Shown here in pieces: positions 22,848 to 34,000 of a stretch of 64,000 nt of DNA. The first letter of the stretch is position 1. Each line of letters starts with the position of its first letter. Location: assembly GCA_964035015.1 (NCBI GenBank), contig OZ036011.1, forward strand, positions 10,635,694 through 10,699,693. Direction: 5' to 3'. This stretch comes from Corallium rubrum (taxonomy: Eukaryota > Cnidaria > Anthozoa > Scleralcyonacea > Coralliidae). Made by a program: the position numbers and the translations under genes. Under the pieces are notes generated by a model that searched no databases, was not told the DNA's origin, and saw nothing but the letters and a program-made list of their open reading frames with translations.

Positions 22848-25177
22848 ATGAATGGTGACCCACTGGTTTGCGCTAGAACTTCAACCACAAAACCAACAGT
22901 TTTTCCGATTCTATTAAACGAAGAAATGCTCTCCAGCAATCCAGATTCGATTAATCCTCCTTTCTCGATAATGAGCAAATGGCCAGTTAAAGAATCGAAA
23001 GATGCTTTCCGACCAAGCAAAACATTTCGTCACGTTCATTTTCAAGGTAATAAACAATCTTCGGTCAAGAATGTGACCAGCAGAAACCAGAAGGAAGTGG
23101 TCGAAAAGAATTACTCGTGCCCAAGTATTGTGGATATGAATAACACTATCTTTTATCATCACGATCTTAAAAGAGAGCGGCCAAGACGAATCATTGATGG
23201 ATTTTTCCCAAACAAAATACGTAGCACCAGTGGCAGTAATGTAAACAGAGCCATGACACAACAAGGTCCAAGAACACCAGCACTGGTAAATGGTACATAA
23301 ACTATAGTGTTGAAACGAAAAGAGTAGGGACTAAGGGAGCTTTAAGCAAGTACAACGTGAACGCCAAAGACGACGTCTTTAATACAATAGAATTTTCCTC
23401 ACAACGAAAATGAATAACTTTTAAGTAATCTATAACGCCATCCCCGTTCTACATAACGTTTATCGCCCAACGTGTCTTTAGTATTTTACTCGTCAGTGAG
23501 TGGCTACTGGGCGATAAAGGGTTAATAGACTCTCGGTTAACCCTTTATCGCCCAACGATGTCTTTAGTATTTTACTCTGGCTAACGCCAGACGATTTTAC
23601 TCGTCAATGGAGTGGCTACTGGGCGATAAAGGGTTAATATTCAGATCATTTTCACCTTAACTCGTGAAATGGCGAAACCTGTTAGTTGAGTTTGACTTCA
23701 AACTATGCAACAAAATCCTTTTAGAACTCTAAGCTTTTGGATGTCGAAAAACATACTTTAACGTGGTTTCTGCAAGATACTGAACTTTATAAATTGCAGC
23801 CGTCCTTCTAAGCTTCCTATTGAAAGTTGACGAACTTTCGTCAAGAATTGCCAGAGCAATTTCAACTTCATTAGCAGTATATGAAGAAAAGGCGTGATTA
23901 TTATAAAGAGGTGAACAGCCAAGATTTTTAACAAGGAAATACTGACGTTTCGAGGCTCTCGAAACGTCATTTACAACCTTTTCACTTTGCTCTAAATAAC
24001 TTCTTGGTCACTCTTGTACATGTCTGACTAATGCAGTAATGTGTGTAGAAGGCCAGGCATCAGTTGTCAAACTACACGCAGAACGTACTATACTCTGAGA
24101 GGGCAAAGTGACAAAACATACATGGGTTCAAACGGCGCAGTTTGGCAATTTCACTATACAATTTAGTTAATGTGCTGTTACACGATGCGATTTTTCTTGC
24201 AACTTGCAACAAATCACTGAATGTTGAAAGTTGCATAAAAAATCGAACCGTGTAACACCCCGTAGCAACTTGCGATTTTGTTATTTTTGCCGTGTTGCAA
24301 GTTGCAAGAAAAGTTGGATGGGTTCTACTTTTTGCTGCAACTTACAACAAAAATCGCAAGTTGCTGAACGTGTAACACCCTTTCTGCAACTTGCGATTTT
24401 TTTTCCATATGTAAATTTGTTGCAAGTTGCAAGAAAAATCGCATCGTGTAACAGCACCTTTAGTCAAACATCTCCAAGTGTGGAACAAACATGCTGTTTG
24501 TCTAGAGCTTAACTTCGTCCGACTTGGATAAAACTGGATTAAGCGTTAGACCATTTTAACACATTGTTATCAGTTTTTAATCGTTATATTTTGAAGTATT
24601 TTATAATAATAGAGTACAGTTTTTTAGTGGATTGTAGCTGCAAATTAAACGTAGCTTAAACAATTTATATTTTGACGATACACTCTGAAAAAACACGAAG
24701 AGCTTTGCCTCAAAACATCCAGACCTTTTTTGTCCATCGTAGCACTGTTTTAGTTACCAGCTCAACTGAGTCTTATCTTTCTTTTCAAAGGTTGGTATGC
24801 GTTTGGCGCCAACACCTGCAGGAAACACAGTGAATCCGCGAGCTCCGAGCGGTGGTAATCAGTCTGCGATCATGAGCAACCATTACCCACGAAGAACAGT
24901 CCAGCGCCCACAGTCGTTACCTACCAACGATAGATACCCAGAGGACCATTCATGGAGAAACTCTCAGTCTGATCTTTCACAATCCAATTGTTGGTCTGTA
25001 CGGAACGGATCTCCATCACCTTGGTTAGAGAGATATAAAATAAAAAAACGATCTACAACAACATATGCTTTGCAAAAACCCCAAACAGCCGATAAAGACA
25101 TGGCCCAGAGGCAAGGGACAAAACGAAACCAGGAATACGTCAATTTATCGTGCGCTTTGATTTTTGACGCCTTTTAA
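22848..25177 (+). CDS. uncharacterised two-exon protein, 274 aa
   Basis: Not recognised. Exon 1 (22848-23285) starts at the ATG of MNGDPLVCARTSTTKPTVFP; exon 2 is 24791-25177. The splice CTG|GTAAAT to TTCAAAG|GTTGG is phase 0 and gives GPRTPAL-VGMRLAPTPAG. The protein is hydrophilic, rich in Ser, Asn, Arg and Pro, without membrane segment or signal peptide, and has a basic middle (DLKRERPRRIIDGFFPNK). It looks largely disordered. It ends in CALIFDAF and converges with the MLLE gene 340 bp away, the gap being filled by a G-rich/GAAA tract. The coherent splice and the absence of repeat character in both exons support a real gene. The start could lie further upstream if an unseen exon exists. 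Confidence 0.6.
23448..23637. repeat. tandem/inverted short repeat (CTTTATCGCCCAACG)
   Basis: TTTATCGCCCAACG...GTCTTTAGTATTTTACTC occurs twice and each copy closes with GGGCGATAAAGGGTTAAT, in the intron of the uncharacterised gene. Confidence 0.75.
24173..24457. mobile_element. MITE with long terminal inverted repeats
   Basis: GTGCTGTTACACGATGCGAT and the following TTTTCTTGCAACTTGCAAC are matched at the right by GTTGCAAGTTGCAAGAAAAA and TCGCATCGTGTAACAGCAC. The interior repeats GTGTAACACCC and CAACTTGCGATTTT. It sits in the intron of the uncharacterised gene. Confidence 0.85.
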
Positions 25178-25203
25178 AGAATCATCAACGATTTTCTTCA
25201 GAC

Positions 25204-25418
<215 letters not shown>

Positions 25419-25518
25419 AGGAAGGCAGAAAAGGAAGGTGGGAATAAAGGAATGAACAGAAAAGATAAGATAAACAATACATGAATTATTGATACAGTTC
25501 ATTCTTTACTTTGATTCA

Positions 25519-27541
25519 TTATGTTTGCATCTTAAGGGCTTGTTTAGCCTCGTCAACTCTGTGTTTTAATAGCTCTTCATCTTGTGCAACTATCATAATC
25601 TCATCTTCATTCATTTCCAATACCATTCCAGTCAGTTTAGCAGCTTCTTCTTCATCTGGATACCATCTTGATATTGTTTCATAAATCTTCTCACCTAACT
25701 CTATGCTTGTTGATGGTGTACGCTTAGTGGTAGCCCTGAAAAATATTTCACCATTGAATTAATAATGTTTTTTATGAACAAGACAGGAATAATTTGTTTT
25801 TAAGTTTCTAACCATTATTCATATATTCAGGACTGTCTAAAAATGACTGGAGGACTGTCTAAAAATGACTGGAGGACTGGGGCAAAATTAGTCTCCTTCC
25901 AACACGATCTCTTACCAAAATTAAGTGTATATCTTAATTGTAAAATAGGGCTTGAATTAAGACATGGCCTTAATTTTAAAATAGGGCTACAATTAAGACA
26001 TGGCCTTAATTCATCTGTCCCACAAGCGGGATGTTAAACTTGAACACATAAAGCTAAAAATCCTAGAGGGGTGTTGTGGTCGGGGTTTGAGAGGTTGGTC
26101 ATTTTTACAGAGGGTTGTGACTAGGTTTAGGGTCCGGGGGTTTTCGGTTAGGTTTAGGGCTACTGGGGGGTTGTGGTTGGGGGTATGGGGGATGAGTTTT
26201 CATTTAAAATTAAGGATTCTCCTTAATTCAAGGCAAGTTGAGAATTAAGGATAATCCTTAATTTTGGATGTGAGGTCGACCTGCTCCTTCACAGTCCATC
26301 AGTTTGGAGTTCATTCTCAATCCCCTTGATAAGTGAACCATAAAATGTCTGTGAAGGAGGCTAGGGCAAAATGATATAAAGTACGGTTAGGTACTACTTC
26401 TACTTGTGATAGGGGGTTGACACGATTGGAAATGGTGGCTGTCCAAGCTCGCAAAATATGGGCTGACCCGTATTAGCTACGCATGTGTTAACTAGAATGA
26501 ATATCTTGCATGTAAACGTCATCAATACACGGCTGACAGGAGCGAGGACACCCCAAGCTCAAAGTCCAACATCTCCACTCAAAATCATCACTCGACCATA
26601 ATTCTTCCACGAACGCATAGCACGAAGGTTGGGCTTGCCATAGATGGTTTGTTGACAACTCATGGAATTTTCACGATGTACGAATCCATTACCCTTCTCA
26701 AATTCATCAGTTTCAAATGTCCTCAGAACTCACTTGAGCCAGTGCGCACGTGGACTGCAAACTGCCCCATGAAAGTGGCTGATTTTCTATGCGATTTCCG
26801 ATCGTGATTAGGGGGTTGGGGAGTGTGCACTGAGTAAAGAGCCTGGGTACAAGGTTGGGTGTATGCTCCCATCCAGAATACTTTTTAATTTTTGGGTCTC
26901 TGAAAGGATATTTCGTGCATTTTGAGGGTGCTATTCTTATATTTTCAGCTGTGGTGCAGTCTTTTGCAGGCTAATTGCTAACATACAAGCCTCCCCCCCT
27001 CCCCCCAAGCAACCAACCAACTCCACATCTCAGCAGCCTTATTTATATTTATAGAAAGGGAGAATCACCTATGATTATGCTCAGTATTTTTCTCTCTTCC
27101 AAGGACATTTGCTGCTTCATGGATTTTATCCAACAAAGCCTGTTTATTCTCAACTATTTTCTTAATCTCCTTCATGTCCATTTCTAATAACATTCCAGTT
27201 ATCTTTTCAGCCATTTCTCCTTCAGCATAAATAGCTTCAACATGAGGATAAATTATATCTCCAAAATCTTCCTTTTTATTTATCCGTTGCGTCTCTTTAG
27301 ATCCTGAAGTAAGTATTTCAACAGCTTCATCAATTCTCCTTTTCAACAAGGATTCATCTTTAAGTAGAATCTCCAGGTCTTCTACTGGCATTTCTAGTAA
27401 CATTCCTGTGACTTTATCGGCGTTTTCTTCGTGAAGAGATTGTACTTTTTCAAATAATTCTACTCCAATGTTTTCTTTAAATGTTGCTTTCTTAATATCG
27501 CTGGATAAATCTTTATGTGAATTACTTATTTCGTTCCCCAT
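25519..27541 (-). CDS. triple MLLE (PABC) domain protein, two exons, 229 aa
   Basis: MLLE domains are the peptide-binding C-terminal modules of cytoplasmic poly(A)-binding protein and of UBR5; they bind PAM2 motifs of translation and deadenylation factors. Exon 1 (27069-27541, minus) and exon 2 (25519-25735) join CATAG|GTGATT to TTTCAG|GGC in phase 2. Three domains: residues ~26-77 (KVTGMLLEM...RRIDEAVEIL), ~93-147 (KITGMLLEM...DKIHEAANVL) and ~169-227 (KLTGMVLEM...HRVDEAKQAL). Each keeps the K-x-TGM-x-LEM signature, an aromatic in the preceding helix (LFEKV, IYPHV, IYETI) and the closing DEA/HEA helix. There are no RRMs, HECT or other domains. The N-terminus MGNEIS fits the N-myristoylation consensus (Gly2, Ser6). 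Head to head with CCP110; start codons are 489 bp apart. The PABC identity is strong; function and membrane anchoring are inference. Confidence 0.9.
25736..27068. repeat. MLLE-gene intron with G-rich dispersed repeat
   Basis: 26020-26170 (CCCACAAGCGGGATGTTAAA, CTTGAACACATAAAG, GGGGTGTTGTGGTCGGGG, TAGGTTTAGGG) recurs at 35848-35990 in CCP110. TCCTTAATTTTAAAAT-type and AAGGATAATCCTTAATTTT palindromes occur at 25905-26265. No exon is visible in the remaining 800 bp. Confidence 0.6.
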
Positions 27542-28030
27542 TTTGCGTTGTGTTTCAAAATTTTGGTGGCTGTCTCGATGACCTCGCGTGGCTGTCTCGA
27601 TTAATCTCGCGTGGCTATCTCAAATTAATCTCGCGTGATTTTCTCAATTTTTTTTGCGTTATTTTCTCAATTTTTCTTGCGTTATTTTCTCAATTTTTCT
27701 TGCGTTATTTTCTCGATTTTTCTTGCATGACTTTCTCAAGTTTTCTCGCGTGACTGTTTTGATTAATTATTTCGCGCGGCTGTCTCGATTTTTTTTTAGT
27801 TAATTTCTCGATTTTTCTTGAGTTATTCTCTCAATTTTTCTTGCGTGACTTTCTCCATTTTTCTCACGTGACTGTCTCGATTAATCTCGCGTGACTATCT
27901 TAATTTTCTCGCGTGACTGTCTTAATTTTTCTCGCGTGACTATCTTAATTTTTCTCGCGTGACTATCTTAATTTTCCTCGCGTGATTGTCCAGATTTGTG
28001 TTGACATGCAAAGGGGAATTCATTTTAAAA
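27542..28030. promoter_or_regulatory. bidirectional promoter region made of a ~23 bp minisatellite
   Basis: From about 27575 to 27985 a unit of the form TCTCGCGTGACTATCTTAAT followed by TTT recurs roughly 18 times with drift to CTTGCGTTATTTTCTCAATT. One unit carries CACGTGAC (27866-27873), an E-box/CLEAR-type site. The array fills the gap between the divergent MLLE (minus) and CCP110 (plus) start codons, so both promoters must lie in or next to it. Confidence 0.7.
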
Positions 28031-31000
28031 ATGGCGCGGGAGACGCAGGTTTGTTCATGTCAAATTCTAAACTCATTAAATTTAATGGCGTTTGTTCTTC
28101 TCATTTCTATATCCATATTTTAATAACTACATATACATTTAAACCAAACCACTTTGCAATGTTTTTTTAGGATGTGTACGGCGAAAGATTATCGATGTTA
28201 CTTCGTGACATTCTAATAAGCAATCCTTCTCCTTCATCCAACAAGGAGAAATCCAGTGGTCAAGTTTTTCACGAAATCATTCACAATCTTTCAAAATCTT
28301 ACTCTAGCAACCTGCCACCTCTTTTGGTATGTATCTTAACATATATACAAAGCTTATAGAACAGCTTTTTTGCGTTTATTTCAAAGTTTGAATACTCAAC
28401 ATTCAAGTAGATTCAACAATAATTAAGAGTTGATATTGGCTTTTTGGTCTAAAAAAGATACAGGAAAAGGCATAATCTAGGTTATATTACAGCGTTAAAC
28501 TAGGGGACTTATTTATACATTTAAACTATTAAATAAAACTTTAAGTGATATTGTACAAAAACCTACAATACAGTATATGACAAATGTGAAATGAATTGAG
28601 CATGTTTTGTACAAAACTTATTTATTAGTCATTTCATAATCTTGTACAGTGTAATAGTCTAATAGAGTTATTCAATATTTGATGATGCTGTGTCTAAGTA
28701 TTTCTAATAGTCTATTTACTAATTCAGTTGATAATTATATACAGATCATGTTTTTTACTGTCTTTAAATTTATATAACAACTGTCATTAACCAACATTTC
28801 AAATTAACTTCCTTGTTTTAACTTTTAACAGGCAAAGAGGAGCTAGGTGAAAGTGAAAAGCTAATTAACCAAAGTGCTATGCTTTGGGACTGGCTTATTT
28901 TTTTTTTGCAGCACTGTTCAATATATTCTTAAAGATGCATAAATATAATTTGTAACACCATAATTTTGTTAGCCTCGACAACCAGGTTTTTTCCTGCTAA
29001 CCGTATTTTTATGGATTTCTGACAAAAGTAATTTTCTTAAATTTTAAAACAGCTTACTGCAGAAGATCGTAAGCAATTACAAAATAATCGTCAAAAAGCT
29101 ATCGAGTGTGAACAACAACTAGCAAGAAGAAGACAGGAGAAGCATTTTGATTTGGTTGATAAAGTTCAGAGTGTACTTCAACGAATTGAGGTTAGCAAGT
29201 GAAAACATCAATTTCCTGGTTTGATGTAACATGCAACAACAGTGACAGTTTATTTTGCAGCCATTTCTTCCAAATGGGTTGGCCAGCAGCAGCCCATAGC
29301 AGTTTCTTCCACTTCTCACTCTCTTGTGCACCTAATTTCTTTTTTAAACCAAGCTCTCTCATTCTCTGTATCTTCATATCATATCATATCATATTAGCTG
29401 ATCTTTCTCTTCCTCTCAATCACCTTCCACCTTATATGACAATGATGTTTTTCTTCACCCATGCAGTCACCATCATCTTTTTATATGGGACCCCATTGTA
29501 TACAGTATTGGGACCCTGTCATTGGAGATTTTATCTCAGTCTGTGGTCAGTCCCTGCCTTTGTATATATTTTTTTCTTTGTCACTATTTATTTCCTTTAT
29601 ATTTGCTGATTGTTGTATGTCTAGCAAGTCTTGTAAAATAAAAATGTCCCAGCCATGTCAACTACATATACATGTAGTTCTTAACTTCACAACTTTAAAC
29701 AATGACTCATTTCCTGTTCTTTCTCTCAGGCTCTGCACTCAGTGCTTTATCCCCCCCAAAGACACACCACACATTCACTGTATCATAATTTTTAATATTT
29801 GTCTGCTCTGACCTTGCACTCTGCTCTACATTTATAACCATTGTCTCATTTCCATACACTGCTGCACTCCTCACAATACACACACTTTCACTTTTAGCAT
29901 TAATTATTCACTTCCTTCCCCAATCCTCATTGATTTCCCCAACAATTTAATATTCATTTCCCCAACAATTTAATTTTCATTTCATTCTATAGGAGAAGAA
30001 ACCCAGGAAAGATAACATGTCTGACAAGACTAGTTTCAATATTTCTAATTCTGACAACACTCCATCCAAACCATCCAGTGATTACAATAACAATCCTTCT
30101 CCTACGCAACCAGGAACATTCTTTGAAGACTCAAGAAACACAAATCCAAAACCAATCAACCAAAGGGTTTCCTCTGAACATTACTCAAACTGGGAGAATT
30201 CTGGACAACAAAAAGTGATAAAAAGAAAAAATAATTCAGGTCGTTACTCACTCCCTGCAAACTTTGAAACTCAGCACAACTTTCCAATTTCTGGTCACCC
30301 AGGTTCTGAGCCGATAATGCGATCCCATTCTGGAATGGGTCCAAACAGACCTTCATCTATGTTTTCAGAGCATTCTTCTCTTTATACAAACAGTTTGCAT
30401 TTACCTGAAGAGAACACAAGACAATTTCCTGAGACACAAAACCAAAGTTTTAGTTCAACATGGCAGAGAACTTCAGGTACCCAAAATTGGGGAAGTTATT
30501 CCTCTGTTTTGGATAATTCTCACATGTCTGGATCAAGTGATAATCATTCTATGATAGACAGACAAAGAGAACTACTTGCTCTTGAACAAAAACAACTTGA
30601 AGATCATTTCTCTGCGTTACAAGGACAACTTTTGGCAGAATTTCAACAGAGACAGAATGAGTTACTTGAAACGTATAAAGGAAGTATGGAGTCTGGAGCA
30701 GAGAAATCTATGCAATCCATTTTGGAAAGATCATACGAGTCCAGTACTGAAGGGACGGTTGTATATACCTCAGACAAGGAAAACTTTGTGTTAAATTGTA
30801 CAGATGAACTGCCAAAGAGTCCATTTACACTTAATACTCCTAAGAAAACATTGAATGCCAGTCAGAAATTAACTCCCAATGTCATTGGTGTTTCTACAAA
30901 GAGTTTCAACTCTGAAGTAAGTGTCCAAGAATTTTATGATGTTACACATTTTGGGGAAACAGCAAGTGAAAAGGGATCAATTGAAAAAAGAAAAACGAGA

Positions 31001-34000
31001 AATGAGATTGAAAAGAAAGTGGAAAAGAAGAAAGTGGAACCTCTAGTTTATGAATCTGAGAGTAAGAAAAAAAGTGCTCAAAATTTTGGTTCTAAGTTGA
31101 TTACATCACCAAAATTGAGACAATTGAACAGTTTTGAGTCACAGGTAAGGATAGGTATTGAAAGGAAGGGAGGGAGGGAAGGAGGGAGGGAGGAAAGAAG
31201 AAAGGATGGAAGGAAGGAAGGAGGGAAGGAAGGAAGGAAGGAAGGAAGGAAGGAAGGAAGGAAGGATGGATGGATGGATGGATGGATGGATGGATGGATG
31301 GATGGATGGAAGGAAGGAAGGAGGGAGGGAAGGAAAGAGGGAGGGAGGGAGGGAAGGAAAGAGGAGGGAGGGAGGGAAGGAAAGAGGAAGGAGGGAGGGA
31401 GGGAGGGAGGGAAGGAAAGAGGGAGGAAGGAAGGAGGAAGGAAGGAAGGAAGGAAGGAAGGAAGGAAGGAAGGAAGGAAGGAGAGAGAGAGGGAGGAAGG
31501 AAGGAGGGAGGAAGGAAGGAAGGAAGGAAGGAAGGAAGGAAGGAGGGAGGAAGGAAGGAGGGAAGGAAGGAGGGAGGGAAGGAAGGAGGGAGGAAGGGAG
31601 AAAAGGAAGGAGGGAGGAAGGAAGGAAAGAAGGAAGGAAGGAAGATAGGAAGGAAGGAAGGAAGGAAGGAAGGGAGGGAGGGAGAGAGGGGCTAGGGAGG
31701 GAGGATGGATGGATGGATGGATGGATGGATGGATGGATGGATGGATGGATGGATGGAAAGAAGGGACGGAGGGAGGGAGGAAGGAAGAGATGGAGGAAGG
31801 AAGGAAGGAAGGTTAGAATTAAAAAGGAGGGAGAGAGAGAAGGTCGAAAGAAGGTAAGACAGACTGATGAACAGAGACATTTATTTCAGCTTGATATTCT
31901 ATCAGTCCTAAAAGCACTTTACATGAAAATCATAAGTTCAATATGAGTTCCGTCTTCCATGCCGGGGAACCAATACTGGTTACGACGTTACATTTCACGC
32001 GTGTTTTGCGACATTTAGGCAACTTAACTCGTATTGCTATTTAGCGCTTGCCTATTTGTTTCTCTTTCAATAGACCAAAGCAATCAAAAATGCACATAAT
32101 CACAAATTCCACTTGGTATCTGCTTATGCCAAGGGCTACCTCACAAGACTGCTCTTCCAAACCGCGAAAATAAACAGCCTTGTTGTGACTGTCAAGGTAA
32201 ACTAATGAAAATTTTAGAAAAACTGTGATCATACAGCAACGACAAGGGTAGTGAACTGTCGAGCCGATTTACAAATGTTTGTAGAAACTTTGTTGTTCTT
32301 ATTCAGGATGCCAAAAATGTTTTGAATGAAATGAAAAGCGAAACAAATCAGTCCATGACGGATAGATCTTTTAAGGAACGAGTCAAAGCGCAGGTACTGC
32401 ATGTGGACTTGATTTGGATGTTGTGCACTGCGGTGTGTTGTAAAGGGCGTTAATGAAGATGTGCTGTGCTGGGTGCGGTCATGCGGTGTGTCGTACGGCA
32501 TCTTGTACGGTATGTTGTGCGATGTGGTGTGTCGTACGGCGTCTTGTACGGTATGTTGAAGGTGTGGTGTGTCGTACGGCGTCTTGTACGGTATGTTGAA
32601 GGTGTGGTGTGTCGTACGGCGTCTTGTATGGTATGTTGAAGGTGTGGTGTGTCGTACGGCGTCTTGTACGGTATGTTGAAGATGTAGTGTGTCGTACGGC
32701 ATCTTGTACGGTATGTTGAAGGTGTTGTGCGGTGTGGTGCGTCGTACGGCGTCTTGTACGGTATGTTGTGCGATGTGGTGTGTCGTACGGCGTCTTGTAC
32801 GGTATGTTGAAGGTGTGGTGTGTCGTACGGCGTCTTGTACGGTATGTTGAAGGTGTGGTGTGTCGTACGGCGTCTTGTATGGTATGTTGAAGGTGTGGTG
32901 TGTCGTACGGCGTCTTGTACGGTATGTTGAAGATGTAGTGTGTCGTACGGCATCTTGTACGGTATGTTGAAGGTGTTGTGCGGTGTGGTGCGTCGTACGG
33001 CGTCTTGTACGGTATGTTGTGCGATGTGGTGTGTCGTACGGCGTCTTGTATGGTATGTTGAAGGTGTGGTGTGTCGTACGGCGTCTTGTACGGTATGTTG
33101 AAGGTGTGGTGTGTCGTACGGCGTCTTGTACGGTATGTTGAAGGTGTGGTGTGTCGTACGGCGTCTCGTACGGCGTCTTGTACGGTATGTTGAAGGTGTG
33201 GTGTGTCGTACGGCGTCTTGTATGGTATGTTGAAGGTGTTGTGCGATGTGGTGTGTCGTACGGCGTCTTGTACGGTATGTTGTGCGGTGTGGTGTGTCGT
33301 ACGGCGTCTTGTACGGTATGTTGAAGGTGTCGTGCGGTGTGGTGTGTCGTACGGCGTCTTGTACGGTATGTTGAAGGTGTTGTGCGGTGTGGTGCGTCGT
33401 ACGGCGTCTTGTACGGTGTGTTGAAGGTGGTGCTTTGAAGGCGATGTATGGTGTGTTGTACAGGACGTTGAAGGTACTGTAATGTGTAGTATGCAGTGTG
33501 ATGTGCAGGCTGTTAAAAGTGATGTGTAGTGTGTTGTACAGGGCGGTGTACGGTGATATGTGGTGTGTTGTACTGGGTATTGAATATGCCAATATGCGTG
33601 TGGTGTGGTGTGTTGTGTTGCGAAAGAAAGAAAGAATGATGACATTTGTTTTATTGCTATTATTTTATTGTTTTTGTTCTTAAACTATAAAGCTTCAGTC
33701 TGCTCAAAGCGAGCTGTGCAAAATCTTCCTGGATTCTTCTTCTCATGTTCGCATGCAAATCCTTGAACAAAACCGCAGGCTCCTGAAAGAAAAGCAAACC
33801 AGAAATGAAAATAAGGTACAGCATAATAATTATATAGCAAGACTCTCTCGATATTTCGTCTTTCATACTCTGCAAAACACTCGCAATGAAAACCTCACAA
33901 TGTAATTCTCAAATCATTAATAATTCATGAGATAATCAATCAATCAGAAGCGTTAAATTGCACCACGTGAAGGGACTTGAAATACCAGGGAAGTACTGGG

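Noticed and set aside
29199-29811. Hydrophobic plus-strand frames between CCP110 exons 3 and 4
   Set aside because: Intronic; composition follows T-rich DNA and no conserved motif is present.
31158-31946. Gly/Arg/Lys/Glu-rich frames in several registers
   Set aside because: Direct translations of the GGAA/GGAT microsatellite; CCP110 exon 4 has a good donor at 31145.
32480-33430. CRISPR-like repeat array
   Set aside because: Repeats are contiguous without unique spacers, in a eukaryotic intron.
32229-33645. 380-residue Thr/His/Arg-rich minus-strand frames
   Set aside because: Frame artefact of the 40 bp minisatellite in the CCP110 intron; both overlapping frames are equally repetitive.
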